Source: Cryphonectria parasitica EP155
Taxonomy: Eukaryota > Ascomycota > Sordariomycetes > Diaporthales > Cryphonectriaceae
Assembly (NCBI RefSeq): GCF_011745365.1
Contig: NW_024468911.1
Location: forward strand, 2,288,759 to 2,352,758
Length of the DNA: 64,000 nucleotides
Reading direction: 5' to 3'
This document shows positions 1 through 9,454 of the stretch, one piece after another. The notes under the pieces were generated by a model. That model made no database searches. It worked only from the letters and a program-made list of their open reading frames with translations, and was not told the DNA's origin. Both the position numbers and the translations under genes were made by a program. Within the stretch, counting starts at the first letter, position 1. The number at the start of each line of letters is the position of its first letter.

Positions 1-511
1 TTGGGATTCGATTGTTCCACGTACGTTTGCTACGCCCATTTCTTACCCTTGGCCACTTTTCCCGGGCACGCCATGTACACGACTGACCATATGCATCGCA
101 ACGATTCAGTTGGACAAGGTACAGTCCAATTCCCGCCGCATAGCGCCCAGTTTCACACACTCTCTGTTGTGCACCAGCTGCACTGCCTCGTGAGTTTTTC
201 TGCGCAACCTATCATATTGCGAGTGTTGGTGCTAACTTCCGATTCAGTGGGCCCTTCACCATTCCTACTACACCGCCTTGCATCGAGGCAATGGGGGCGA
301 GGACACTGCATTAGGCCACGTCCGACATTGCTTTGACTATCTACGGCAGAGCCTGACATGTGCCGCCGATATGACCTTAGAGCCAATCGACCACACCCTG
401 GGAGGCGTCACGGGGTGGGGAAATCCTCGTCTTTGCAGAGACTACTCCGCAGTGGCGGCCTGGGCAAGGGAGCATCGCGCAAATAACTTGAAAGGTTTCT
501 CACATGAATAA
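1..511 (+). CDS. UstYa/DUF3328-family oxidase, 5'-truncated by window edge
   Basis: C-terminal part of a UstYa-type protein, a family of fungal copper-dependent oxidases that cyclise, oxidise or chlorinate peptides in RiPP and related pathways. Visible exons are 1..189 and 248..511; the intron 190..247 (58 bp, GTGAGT..CAG) joins in phase 0. Both family His/Cys motifs are present: HQLHCL just before the intron and HVRHCFDYLRQ after it, followed by a Cys-Ala-Ala-Asp-Met segment typical of the second motif. The start codon and the N-terminal membrane helix lie left of the window. The first ~109 bases may include another intron (GTACGT donor at 21, CTGAC branch near 83, AG at 108-109), so the N-terminal-most residues are uncertain. 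It shares orientation and region with a putative peptide precursor (1863) and a second UstYa gene (2639). Family call is firm; substrate is inferred only from context. Confidence 0.85.
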
Positions 512-1862
512 CCTTCAAGCGTGCCAGAATATGCGAGCATGACGCGAGGTTGCATCTCTCTACCTATGGTTGGTCTGCGGTGAAACGGTCAGGGAAGGGA
601 TGAGCACCGAGTTTCCCGATGATGCTTGATAGTGCAATCCAATCAGGCTGGCTCGATCCATGATACGGCGGCAGTTTCCAGACATTGTGACCGCTAGAAC
701 TGGCCCCTTCGCACCAGGGTAAGACATTATGTGCTACGCACCTTCCAGGGATTAACTTTCGTACTTTGTCGTCCATATAGTACATACTGAATAGCATAAG
801 AACAGATCTATTCTGGTAAATGAATGCTTGGTTTCAGCAAAACCTGGTTATAATATGGGTAGTGGACACCAGAAGATCAATGGCAGGATGTGTTCAGCCT
901 CGGTGGCGATGTGAGAAAATCCATTCCTGGAAACTGATTGGATGGACCGTTGACGATCTCCAAACACTGCTGCTCCTGTAAGTTCGAAAGCCGAAGACCG
1001 TGATGGAATTCCCAAATTCGACCGGCCCCCATATCTTTCTCCACTATCAAATAATCCCAAGGTGTGACGGGCGGTGAATTCATAAGACGTAACCTTGACG
1101 GTCGTGTTACTGTGGTACATCAGCACCCAGGAATATCTCATCATGGGGTGCTTGGATGCTACCCAAGAGAGAGAGTAAGTTCAACAAGGGCTAATGCACG
1201 AGGCTGACATCAGTTACAATCCCGCCGTAGTACAGATAATACTTGATCCAAGTGATTCGTACAGTCTGACAGCTTGGGCGTGGATCAGCATATCCTTCTA
1301 TGTGTTCTTGTGATTCTGATTACATTGATGGGAAGATGATCCTCTTATGTTGACAGACACTAATGCAGTACAAGGTTACAAGGCTGTCAATAGTACCATG
1401 TGGTGAGCGCGGGTTTTTAGTCCTTGCTACCATCTTCATGGTACTAGATTTCAACCTCGTCCACATGTTTACAGTGTTGGTTGGTTTCTAAGTATTTCCC
1501 AGATCTGCAGATGACGCAGGACGCGTAAGGGTGATTTTTCTTGCGGCGGATGTTGATCTGAGGATTGTCCATTCGGTTGATGTGATGCGGAGAGGTGGGC
1601 TGCATATGCTGCAGTCATCGAAGACACCCTGATTCGACATCAGCATCCGAGAGTCGAGAAGAACAAAAGAGTTTGCATGAAGAGGGATGGGGTCCGAAAA
1701 CTCAAACTAGAGTGTTGAGATGTATTGGTGTAGTTGACTATAAATCTCGACGAGGGGAATTTTGATCTACATTTTCCAGGCACCTAAATTACCTGCCCCT
1801 CTCAAGGCCGCTAGATCAATCCGTCAACTTCTTCCACCACAGACCTCTACTACGTTGCCAAC
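512..1862. other. intergenic region with precursor promoter
   Basis: No gene could be supported. Short minus-strand open frames around 564-797 and 848-1144 match nothing I recognise and are interrupted by stops in neighbouring frames. The right end carries a TATA box and the leader of the small secreted peptide gene at 1863. Confidence 0.5.
1739..1745 (+). promoter_or_regulatory. TATA box of the small peptide gene
   Basis: TATAAAT, 118 bases upstream of the ATG at 1863. It supports active transcription of the 43-residue open frame. Confidence 0.5.
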
Positions 1863-2076
1863 ATGAAGATTACTCTCATTCTTGCCTACCTGATGACTGC
1901 TTTGGGCGTTGTTGCTCGCCCTGGTAAGTACAATATCCCCGAAATCCGAGGTTTCACAAAATGTTGTTTGCCGACGTAAGTTGACAGTACTGACTACGGG
2001 ATTAGTTGAGGACTCTGACGAAGCTGTTGCATATCCAGCTTCGGTTGACCAGTCCTGGATTGATTCCCAGACTTGA
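1863..2076 (+). CDS. putative RiPP precursor peptide (43 aa, secreted)
   Basis: Two exons, 1863..1923 and 2006..2076, joined in phase 1. The 82-bp intron has a GTAAGT donor, an ACTGAC branch site near 1989-1994 and TTAG acceptor. The product has 43 residues: a signal peptide (starting MKITLILAYL, hydrophobic to about V17, likely cleavage after A18) and a short acidic tail ending SVDQSWIDSQT. The tail has one Tyr (Y30) and one Trp (W38), the kind of aromatic side chains UstYa enzymes crosslink. Known dikaritin precursors (ustiloxin, phomopsin, asperipin) carry repeated cores separated by Lys-Arg Kex2 sites. This one has neither, so it would be a single-core type. The gene lies between two UstYa homologues on the same strand. 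The signal peptide, TATA box and consensus intron argue for a real gene. The precursor role is inference; a plain small secreted protein is the alternative. Confidence 0.6.
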
Positions 2077-2638
2077 AACACCATTTGGTATGGATCAACG
2101 GCACATCACACCTTCTTCCTCGTGGGAGTACCGTTATCCAGTGGGCAATTGATTGGGTAAACATCCATGGATGCTTTGAATTATCTCTAGTAGTTTCAAA
2201 TATAGCTCGAAGAATACTTCCAGTCCAGAACGACAAATTGAGCCTTAGTGAACACCTGATGCCGTGAATGCGTGAACAATGAGTGATTTGAGCGTACAGT
2301 GCATCTCAAGGAACTTGGCGATTCTGAATGCTTACGGGATGGTCGTTTGAAATACTTTTCCTATTTTGAGGAGGGACAGGAGGGACAGCTAGAGGCCACC
2401 CTCGGGGGGATTTGGGTGGGGGAGGAGGGGGGGGACGCCAAGACGAAAGCATAATTACTCGAGGGTCAGCTTGAAAATGTAGTGCACCCGTTGAAGAGTG
2501 ACTGGTATCCGTTCTAACGACACTCTCATTTGATAATGAGTGTACACATCGCGATTACATTCACCTTTACATAATTGAACCAGATTACCAACTATTTTCT
2601 CGGATTCTTCCGTTCTTGATGTAATCAAGTTCCAGACC
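2077..2638. other. spacer between peptide gene and second UstYa gene
   Basis: Holds the 3' region of the peptide gene and the promoter of the UstYa gene at 2639. A purine-rich, G-run-rich patch lies at about 2371-2441. No further gene is supported. Confidence 0.5.
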
Positions 2639-3637
2639 ATGACAGCATCTGTTGAAGGCTACGAAGCTCTCCTCCGAGACTCGACTGAGGAGTCTGGCGA
2701 GAGCGGAACCAGTGAGAGAAATATGTACCGCGAACAGCGGTCTTCTTTCTGCAATAAGGTCTCAAAGTACAGTTCAACATTAGCCTTCTTCCTCGGCGTC
2801 TCCCTTCTGGTGAATTTCGTCTTGATCCTCTACACCTTTTCGGCATCCGACCCACAAGACAGCGGCTCAATCTACGGTGAGCATGATACTGTTGAATTCC
2901 AAGGAAAAACTTGAGATGCCCATCACGAGACGCGTCGATGGCTAACGCTTTATACTACACTGAAGCTGGGCTTCGACGCAACCTGCCCATCCAGATTTAT
3001 CCAGAAACGGAGTACACCAACACCAATCTCACCGCCACGGCCGAACTCTGGGAAGCTCTGAGCGGCGATCCGGGGGTAGTAGCTCTGTCGACAGAGTTTG
3101 TGAACAAAAGTCGCCTTCCGCATGCCATGCGATTTCCTTGGGACGATGAAAAGGGCGTCTACCTGCTCCAAGGGTTCCATAATTTGCATTGTCTTGTGAG
3201 TGTACTACTCTGTCCTCAAATTTTGATCCAATATCCCACGACAGAAAAATTTAACTAAATGCTTTCAGCGGACTCTCTTCCGTTACATCAAGTATACGGA
3301 GATGCACCAGCCGCAGCATATCGCACTCAGCCATGCACTGCACTGCCTTGACCAGTTGCGACAAGACGTCATTTGCAATGCCGACGACACCCCGCGCTAC
3401 GCAGGGTTTCAACCTGGTGATACGCCTACGACGGGCTCGGGACAGGTCCGAATGTGCAAAAATTGGAGCGAGCTGGAACGATGGTCCCTCGCCAACACCG
3501 CCTGTTTCAAGCATCACGATGAAGTTCCCGGTCCTATGATTGATCGATTCAAGTCGTGTCCTGATGGCCAGGTGCTCTGGCCGACGAAGAGAGAAGAAAC
3601 GACTGCATCCGAATCAGCAAGAAAGGCAGGATGGTAA
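2639..3637 (+). CDS. UstYa/DUF3328-family oxidase, complete
   Basis: Exons 2639..2876, 2966..3195 and 3269..3637 give 278 residues, the usual family size. Introns are 89 bp (GTGAGC, branch GCTAAC) and 73 bp (GTGAGT, branch near AACTAA). The N-terminus is cytosolic and Ser/Glu-rich. One transmembrane helix lies at about residues 48-67 (core LAFFLGVSLLVNFVLILYTF), and the rest is lumenal. Both catalytic-type motifs are intact: HNLHCL at the end of exon 2 and HALHCLDQLRQD in exon 3, followed by CNADDTP. These His/Cys motifs are the proposed metal-binding sites of UstYa proteins. The intron after the first motif sits in phase 0 directly behind the HxLHCL codons, exactly as in the partial UstYa gene at 1. 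Likely role: oxidative modification of the small peptide encoded at 1863 in the secretory pathway. Family certain, substrate inferred. Confidence 0.92.
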
Positions 3638-5006
3638 TATTCATATATTGAGTTTATAAGTGAAGCCAGCACTCGCAGAACTCGCCGGGGGGGTGCGAGG
3701 GATATGAGCGCTACCAGGAGGGGCGCGAATATCATGAGTATGTATGATGGAAAGGCAACGCCTTCACCGATGCAGTTATCAAGGGATCGTTCGACGAGAG
3801 CCTGCGTACAAGCACATAGCCGTTCAAAAGTCCAAGTTATACAGACAATGTTGAAATAGGTACCATCATATTCATTTTTCCATAATATACTTTTGATCTA
3901 AATAGATGAAAGGCCTCAATTCTGAACATACTGTGCCATTTCAAATAGTCAAGCCTGGAGGGGTTGAGACCTTTCTTTGATGTCCTCTAGTTCGGACTTA
4001 AAAGCAATTAGGCATTTGTTGAGATCCAGATCCACTTTCTTTGCCTCGGGATTTTTCGTATATACCATGAAAAAGCATAGCACTTGCAACGGCTGTCTTC
4101 GAAATGCTCCAGTACGTCGACGCACAAATTGTCCCAGGCAGCACGAAAAGGTGTGATGTCGGAAATAAAATCCCCGTCGATAAGGAAACCGGCATATGGA
4201 GTTGCAAAGTAACTAACCCCATAATGACGGTGGCCTCGCTTCCTGGACTTTTGATGCATGAGTATAAGGAACATCACTTCCACTTAAAGACGAGTCGACG
4301 TGCTCTATTAAGGGTAGCATCCATAACACAATCCGATATGTCTTGCAGTTGAGAAGAGGGGAAGCGTGGAGCACAGTTCCATCGTTTCCTGCATCCACGC
4401 ATGCACTCTTTGGAATCTGGCCCTCGAATCACCTGTTCTGAACATTACCACCTTCTTGCAAAGGTATGCTGATCAGGCCTTCTCTGGGTATCCTTCACTC
4501 TGGGCTCCGGGAGAGATCCCCTCATGCCCCCCTCTCCTCCCCCACCACAACGGGATTACTTTCTTTCAAGTTTATTTGTTACGCGTCAAAAAGGCCGCGA
4601 TTATCGGAGGTCGCCGCATATGCACATCTCTGGCAATATCGGCACATGTGTGATGCATGCCGGATCACGCCGGACATAGGCGGCCTAGAACTCGTCGGTA
4701 TCCACACTTTTGCTTCGTAGATACGACGGTATAGAGAAGAATTTTTAGGGTCGTCGTTTCTGTTGCGCGGGAGGAAAGGATTTTCTTTTGGTTCTTTTAA
4801 GGTGTGATCCATCCTCCGATGCCCACATATTATGATAGCGGTCCGTAGGTTGACTTGAGTATTTGAAATATATATTAAAGACTTGGCTCTGGCACTTGAC
4901 TTGGACCACGCTGAGTATTTTAAAAAGATTCTGACCCACTCTTTCCATATTTCCACCTTATTTTTGGGTTCGTTGGATGTGATACACAAACCATCATCGC
5001 ATCACC
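3638..5006. other. intergenic region with a possible gene relic
   Basis: No intact gene. On the minus strand, about 4390-4010, two overlapping frames shifted by one base near 4217 together read like a decayed antibiotic-biosynthesis-monooxygenase/dabb type domain (segments GFLIDGDFISD and AAWDNLCVDVLEHFEDS). This is a weak impression. The right end contains the leader of the MFS gene at 5007. Confidence 0.3.
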
Positions 5007-5945
5007 ATGGCCGACGCACACCCAACCCAGGCCGAAGACCACGGGGTCGACGTGCTAAATAAGAAGTCTGCAGCCGACGCCGAGAGCGCCTACGGAGCCT
5101 CGACCATCCAAGCGGATGCAGAGAAGCAGAGACCGGCACAGATCGCCTCGGGCAAGAAGCGCCCTGGCAACCTGGTCGGCACGGCTATCGAGACGGAGGC
5201 TAGCAAGGGCGCCGGGCTCGATCCCGTGTACGCGGCCAAGGCACAGCTGCTCAATGAGGCGCTTCTTGACATTGGCATGGGCCGATATCAGTGGCTGTTG
5301 GTGGTTGTGACGGCGGTGGGCTGGTTCCTAGACGAGGTAAATTATAATTCATCTGGCGCAAATCTCTCTCTTTTAGTCCAAAATAGAAGATACTAACACG
5401 GCCCCCCAATCAAGTTCTGGCTCGCCTCCTTCACTATCATCCTTCCAGCCGCCTCCAACGAGGCTCAGTTCTACTACTCCTACCAGAACCCCACAGACCT
5501 CATGATCAGCGCCGCGGCGGGCCTCACCCTCGGCGCCGTCATGTGGCCTGTCATGTCGGACCTCTTTGGCCGCAAGCAGATGTTCACCGCCACCGTCGTG
5601 CTCATGGGCATGGCGGGTCTCGTTGGTGCGGGCATGGCTGCCTTTACAGGCCTGTGCGTCGTTGCCTTTGTCGTGGGTTTTGCTGTAGGCGGCAACCAGG
5701 CTGTTGACGCCATCTATCTCGCCGAGTCACTCCCCGCCAGCCACTCCTGGCTTGTCGCCGCCCAGGGTGCAGCCTGGGGTGTTGGCAGGTTGGTCGCGTA
5801 TGCCGTGGGCTGGGCGTTCATCGAGCAGTTCACCTGCGGCACGGGGCCAGACGGCACTTCGACCGCGTCGTCCTTTAGCTCGCGGGCGGACCACACCGGT
5901 GGAGGAAGCACCTCCACCACCAGCAGCACCACCTCCTCCTCGTCG

Positions 5946-5986
<41 letters not shown>

Positions 5987-6947
5987 GTGCCACTACGTCT
6001 CCAACAAGGGCTGGCGGTACACCTGGTGGTGTTTCGGCTGCATCACCCTCTTCCTCTACCTCCTCCGCTTCTCGGTGCGCATGTACGAGACCCCCAAGTC
6101 CCTCCTCGCCCGCCGCCGCGACGACGAGGCCGTGCAGACGACGCGCGACATGGCCCATGCCAGCGGCCAGATCACCTGGCTGAACGAGGCGGCCTTTGCG
6201 CGCGTCGAGTCGTCCATGATCATCGAGGAAGGAGAAGTCGAGGATGAGGAGGCTGGCACCGCCCAGCGGGCCATCGTCAACAGGCGCAGCGGTGGAGCAG
6301 GAGGAGCTGCCGCTGGCATCAGCGCATCCGTCAGGGCCGTGCTGGGCTCCCTCGGTGGACCCCTGGGCCTCGCCTCCCTCGCCCTGCTCTGGGCCTCTCT
6401 GGGCCTCACGTTCATCCTGCAGGCCCAGTTCGTCCAGCCCTACCTCGCCACAGCCCACGGCGTCACCCAGGTCACCGCCACCACCGTGACCCGCCCCTAC
6501 TGGTTTAGCCGCTACGTCTACATCTCCATCTGCGCCATCCCAGGCCCCCTTGTCGCCGCCGCTCTCTCCGAGGTTCCCTTCCTGGGCCGAAGGCGTGCCG
6601 GTGCGCTTTTCTCTCTGCTCGCGGGCGTCCTCATGCTCGCGTCCACGGCCTTGCCCTCGCGGAGTGCCTGGCTGGCGTTCGCATGTGTGCTGTCGTTTCT
6701 CGAGTATGCGCTGCTGGCTGTTGCTACGGTGTATACTGTGGAGGTATTTGGCGCGCCTGCTCGTGGGGCTGGCGTGGCCGTTGTGGGCTTCTCATGGCGC
6801 TTGTTTGGCCTGGTGGCTTGGATCATTGCGGGATATAGCTCAAGCTCGAGCGGTGCAGCTGTTTGGTTCTCAGGAGCACTGTCTGTGGTCGTCGCTGTGG
6901 TTTGGGTTTTCTTGCCCAGAGAGACGAGGGCCAAGGCTGCTGCTTAA
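5007..6947 (+). CDS. MFS transporter with polyserine loop
   Basis: Exons 5007..5336 and 5415..6947 (78-bp intron, phase 0) give 620 residues. After a hydrophilic N-terminus of about 90 residues, the protein shows the MFS pattern of about 12 helices. Loop 2-3 motif MSDLFGRKQ corresponds to the G-x-x-x-D-R-x-G-R-R/K signature, and the end PRETRAKA corresponds to the PETRG motif of sugar/phosphate-type carriers. A large hydrophilic loop before the WRYTWW helix carries 18 consecutive Ser (residues 284-301), encoded by a TCC/TCG/TCA microsatellite. A second acidic loop precedes the C-terminal half. The overall shape resembles SV2-like fungal transporters, but substrate cannot be read from sequence. 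It converges on the JEN1-type transporter at 7388. Confidence 0.85.
5934..5987 (+). repeat. serine-codon trinucleotide microsatellite in the MFS gene
   Basis: Eighteen in-frame serine codons, mostly TCA. Length change by whole triplets keeps the frame, so the loop may vary between strains. Confidence 0.9.
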
Positions 6948-7387
6948 TCGGCTATAGTGGCTGTAGAGATGCCGCCGAGGGATAGTAATGATGGGTGTGC
7001 TGGAGTTGGAGAGGCTGGAGAGCAGTTGGTTGGGATTGATACCGCGATACCCGAAATGCATGACGATGAATACGGACGCTTAGGTTAGTCTATTATTGTT
7101 ATTATTGTAATTATGAAAAAGGGGGACAGGATGAAAAGAAGGAGGGAGGGGAGGACGAGGAAGAGGCAAGACGCCTGCGAACATGGCCTGGCTATCACGA
7201 GTAATGAGAGTGTTCAATTGAAAGTAATGGTAGTAAGATTGCATGTGCTCTGCCACAAGTGCTCTGACTCCAAAACAGAGGGTGTACCTTATGGCATGTG
7301 CGCTCTCAAGACACAGTATACATCACCCAACATGACAAACAACATCCAATAGATGTCGGCTCAAACGATTCTGCCACCCTGCCCTTC
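6948..7387. other. convergent 3' intergenic region
   Basis: Space between the stop codons of the two convergent MFS genes. It has an AT-rich stretch and purine-rich DNA around 7110-7165. No gene seen. Confidence 0.5.
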
Positions 7388-9454
7388 TTAGACCATGCTT
7401 TGTGCCGTGGGTTTCTCCCTTTGGACCTGCCCCAAGCGCTTGACCTCGGCGGCATCCGCCAGATCCTCGTCGCTGAGTCCCATGCCCATCCTCTCGCGGC
7501 GGTGGATGGCTTGCTCGATAGTCTCCTCGTTGGCAATCTCGCGCACGTCGGCGTCATGTTCAACCTCGAATTTGCGACGGAGGTGCTCCGGGCCGATGAA
7601 CTGCACGAATTTGGGTCAGTAGGGGGAAGAGGTCTATCTAAAAACTAAAAAGAAAAGAGGGGAGATTGGGACGTACCGTGAGCAGGATAACATAGGCATA
7701 GACGCAACCCATAAAGATGCAGATCACCTTGCCATAGTTATACCTCGGAGTCGACTTCCCGTCTTTCACCAGCGGGGAGAGCGGGAACCTCTCGCCGGTG
7801 GTGGCCTCGATGGTCGAGCTCGCCGAGCTGACCAGGTTGCCGAGTTGGTAGGACGTGCCCACGACAAAGGTGCGGAATGCGCCGGGAGACAGTTCCATCA
7901 GGTGGATGGGTATCACGCCCCACGCGCCCTGGACGCAGAACTGTTCGAAGAAGGCTGCGGCTATCACGCGCTCGGTCGTTACAAAGGTGTACGGGTACAG
8001 GAGTGCGCCACCCACGACACAGATGCAGATGATCGAGAGGCGCCGGCCAAAGCTCTGCGAGAGGTAGCCGATCACCGTACCACCAGTCATAGCACCCAAA
8101 TTAGCGACGACCTGCGTGACGGTCACGGCGTTGGCACCAAATACAAATTGGTTCTGGAGCATCGTGGGGTAGAGACTGGGTTGGAGTTTGGTCAGCTGGG
8201 AAAGAAAATTTAAACATCGACATGAGATGAGAACACAAGGACTTACTCTTGGCTACCATGGCTCATAAAGTTGAAGCCGGCCATGAGCAAGACAAGATAG
8301 GTGAGCAGAAGCCAGTGTCTCTTCAACGCGACCTTTCCCTCGAGCAAAAATGTCTTGGAGACACTCGAGCCCTCGGTTCGGGCCGTCCTCCGCACAGACT
8401 CGCGCTGCTGGTGGACTCTCGTCTCGGGGAGTAGCAGCCGGTAGACGATGATGAGGATGGGCGGGCAAGCGCCGAACCAGAAGAGTGGGCGCCACCCATG
8501 AGAGGTAGTGTTCACGAGACCTCGAGAGAAGGCGGTCGCGAGAAGATACCCAAAAGCGTAGCCCTGCTGGAGGATGCCGCTCATCAAGCCTCGGGCTTCC
8601 TCTGGAAGATCCTCCAGAGCGGTGGCAGCAGCGTTGCCATAGAGTCCACCCATGGCAATTCCGAAGAGCGCGCGACAGGCAAGAAATTGCTGGTACGTTT
8701 GACAGAAACCAGTGCCCTTCACAAGGAAGCCACCGTTAGTGAATTATTTTTTTCTCTCTCTCTCTACTATTGCAACAAGGATTGTGTGTCTCCTGACTTA
8801 CCAATTCAAGGACGACAAACAGCAGGTTGTTCACGATAAAAGGCCATTTTCTCCCGTAACGGTCGGCTGCGATACCAAAGAGAATCGAGCCCACAGCTAA
8901 AAAGAGAAGGACAAGCTGTCAGCTCAAAATCGGCACATGCACGTTGGGTAACCACTGAAAGCTTACATCGAAACATAAGCACCAGAGTAATCCCCCAGGT
9001 GATTTCGGCAACAGTCTTTCCAAACGTCTCGGCGAGATCGGTAGCGGTCAGAGAAACGGTGAAGAAGTCAAAGGCATCCCAAGTCTGTATAGTAGGGGGA
9101 AAATCAAAAGATCAGCCTCTAATCAGTCTCTAGCTGGGGCAGAGAGATGCAACAGGGAGGATGTAGTGTGAGAGTGAGAAGGTGGCTCCCAAGAATCTCG
9201 AGACTTACCCAGCCGAGGAATCCGACACCAAAGAAGGCCCAGTGGTGAGCACTGAGCATCAGCAACAGCTTGATTGGGTTTGGCAGCTTGGTCATGGGAG
9301 GCTTCAGGCTGGTGAAGCGAGTGCGGATGTACTCTCCGACAGACATGCCATGGTGTGGCGGCTCATCACCCTGGTGGCCAGCAACAGCACCCTCTCCTTC
9401 GAGGCGGTCATGAGCCAGACCATGGTCTACGGTAGGCTTCTCGTGGTCTGCCAT
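7388..9454 (-). CDS. JEN1-type monocarboxylate/proton symporter (MFS)
   Basis: Six exons on the minus strand: 9209..9454, 8967..9084, 8802..8896, 8247..8716, 7677..8175 and 7388..7600. All frames join, giving 546 residues. Splicing 8247 to 8175 restores NFMSHGSQDLYPTML, which contains the NxxS/THxS/TQD signature of JEN1 lactate/pyruvate/acetate/succinate transporters. Other hallmarks are AADRYGRKWPF in loop 2-3, GIAMGGLYGN in helix 4, and TSYQLGNLVSSASSTIEA in the C-terminal half, as in fungal JEN1 homologues. It is a plasma-membrane carrier that imports monocarboxylates with protons. In yeasts such genes are repressed by glucose and induced on non-fermentable carbon; no regulator site was proven here. 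The cytosolic tail is charged. Family assignment is strong; the exact substrate is not known. Confidence 0.88.

Noticed and set aside
564..1144. Minus-strand open frames between UstYa gene and peptide gene
   Set aside because: Short, overlapping in different frames, no recognised motif and no convincing splice sites to join them.
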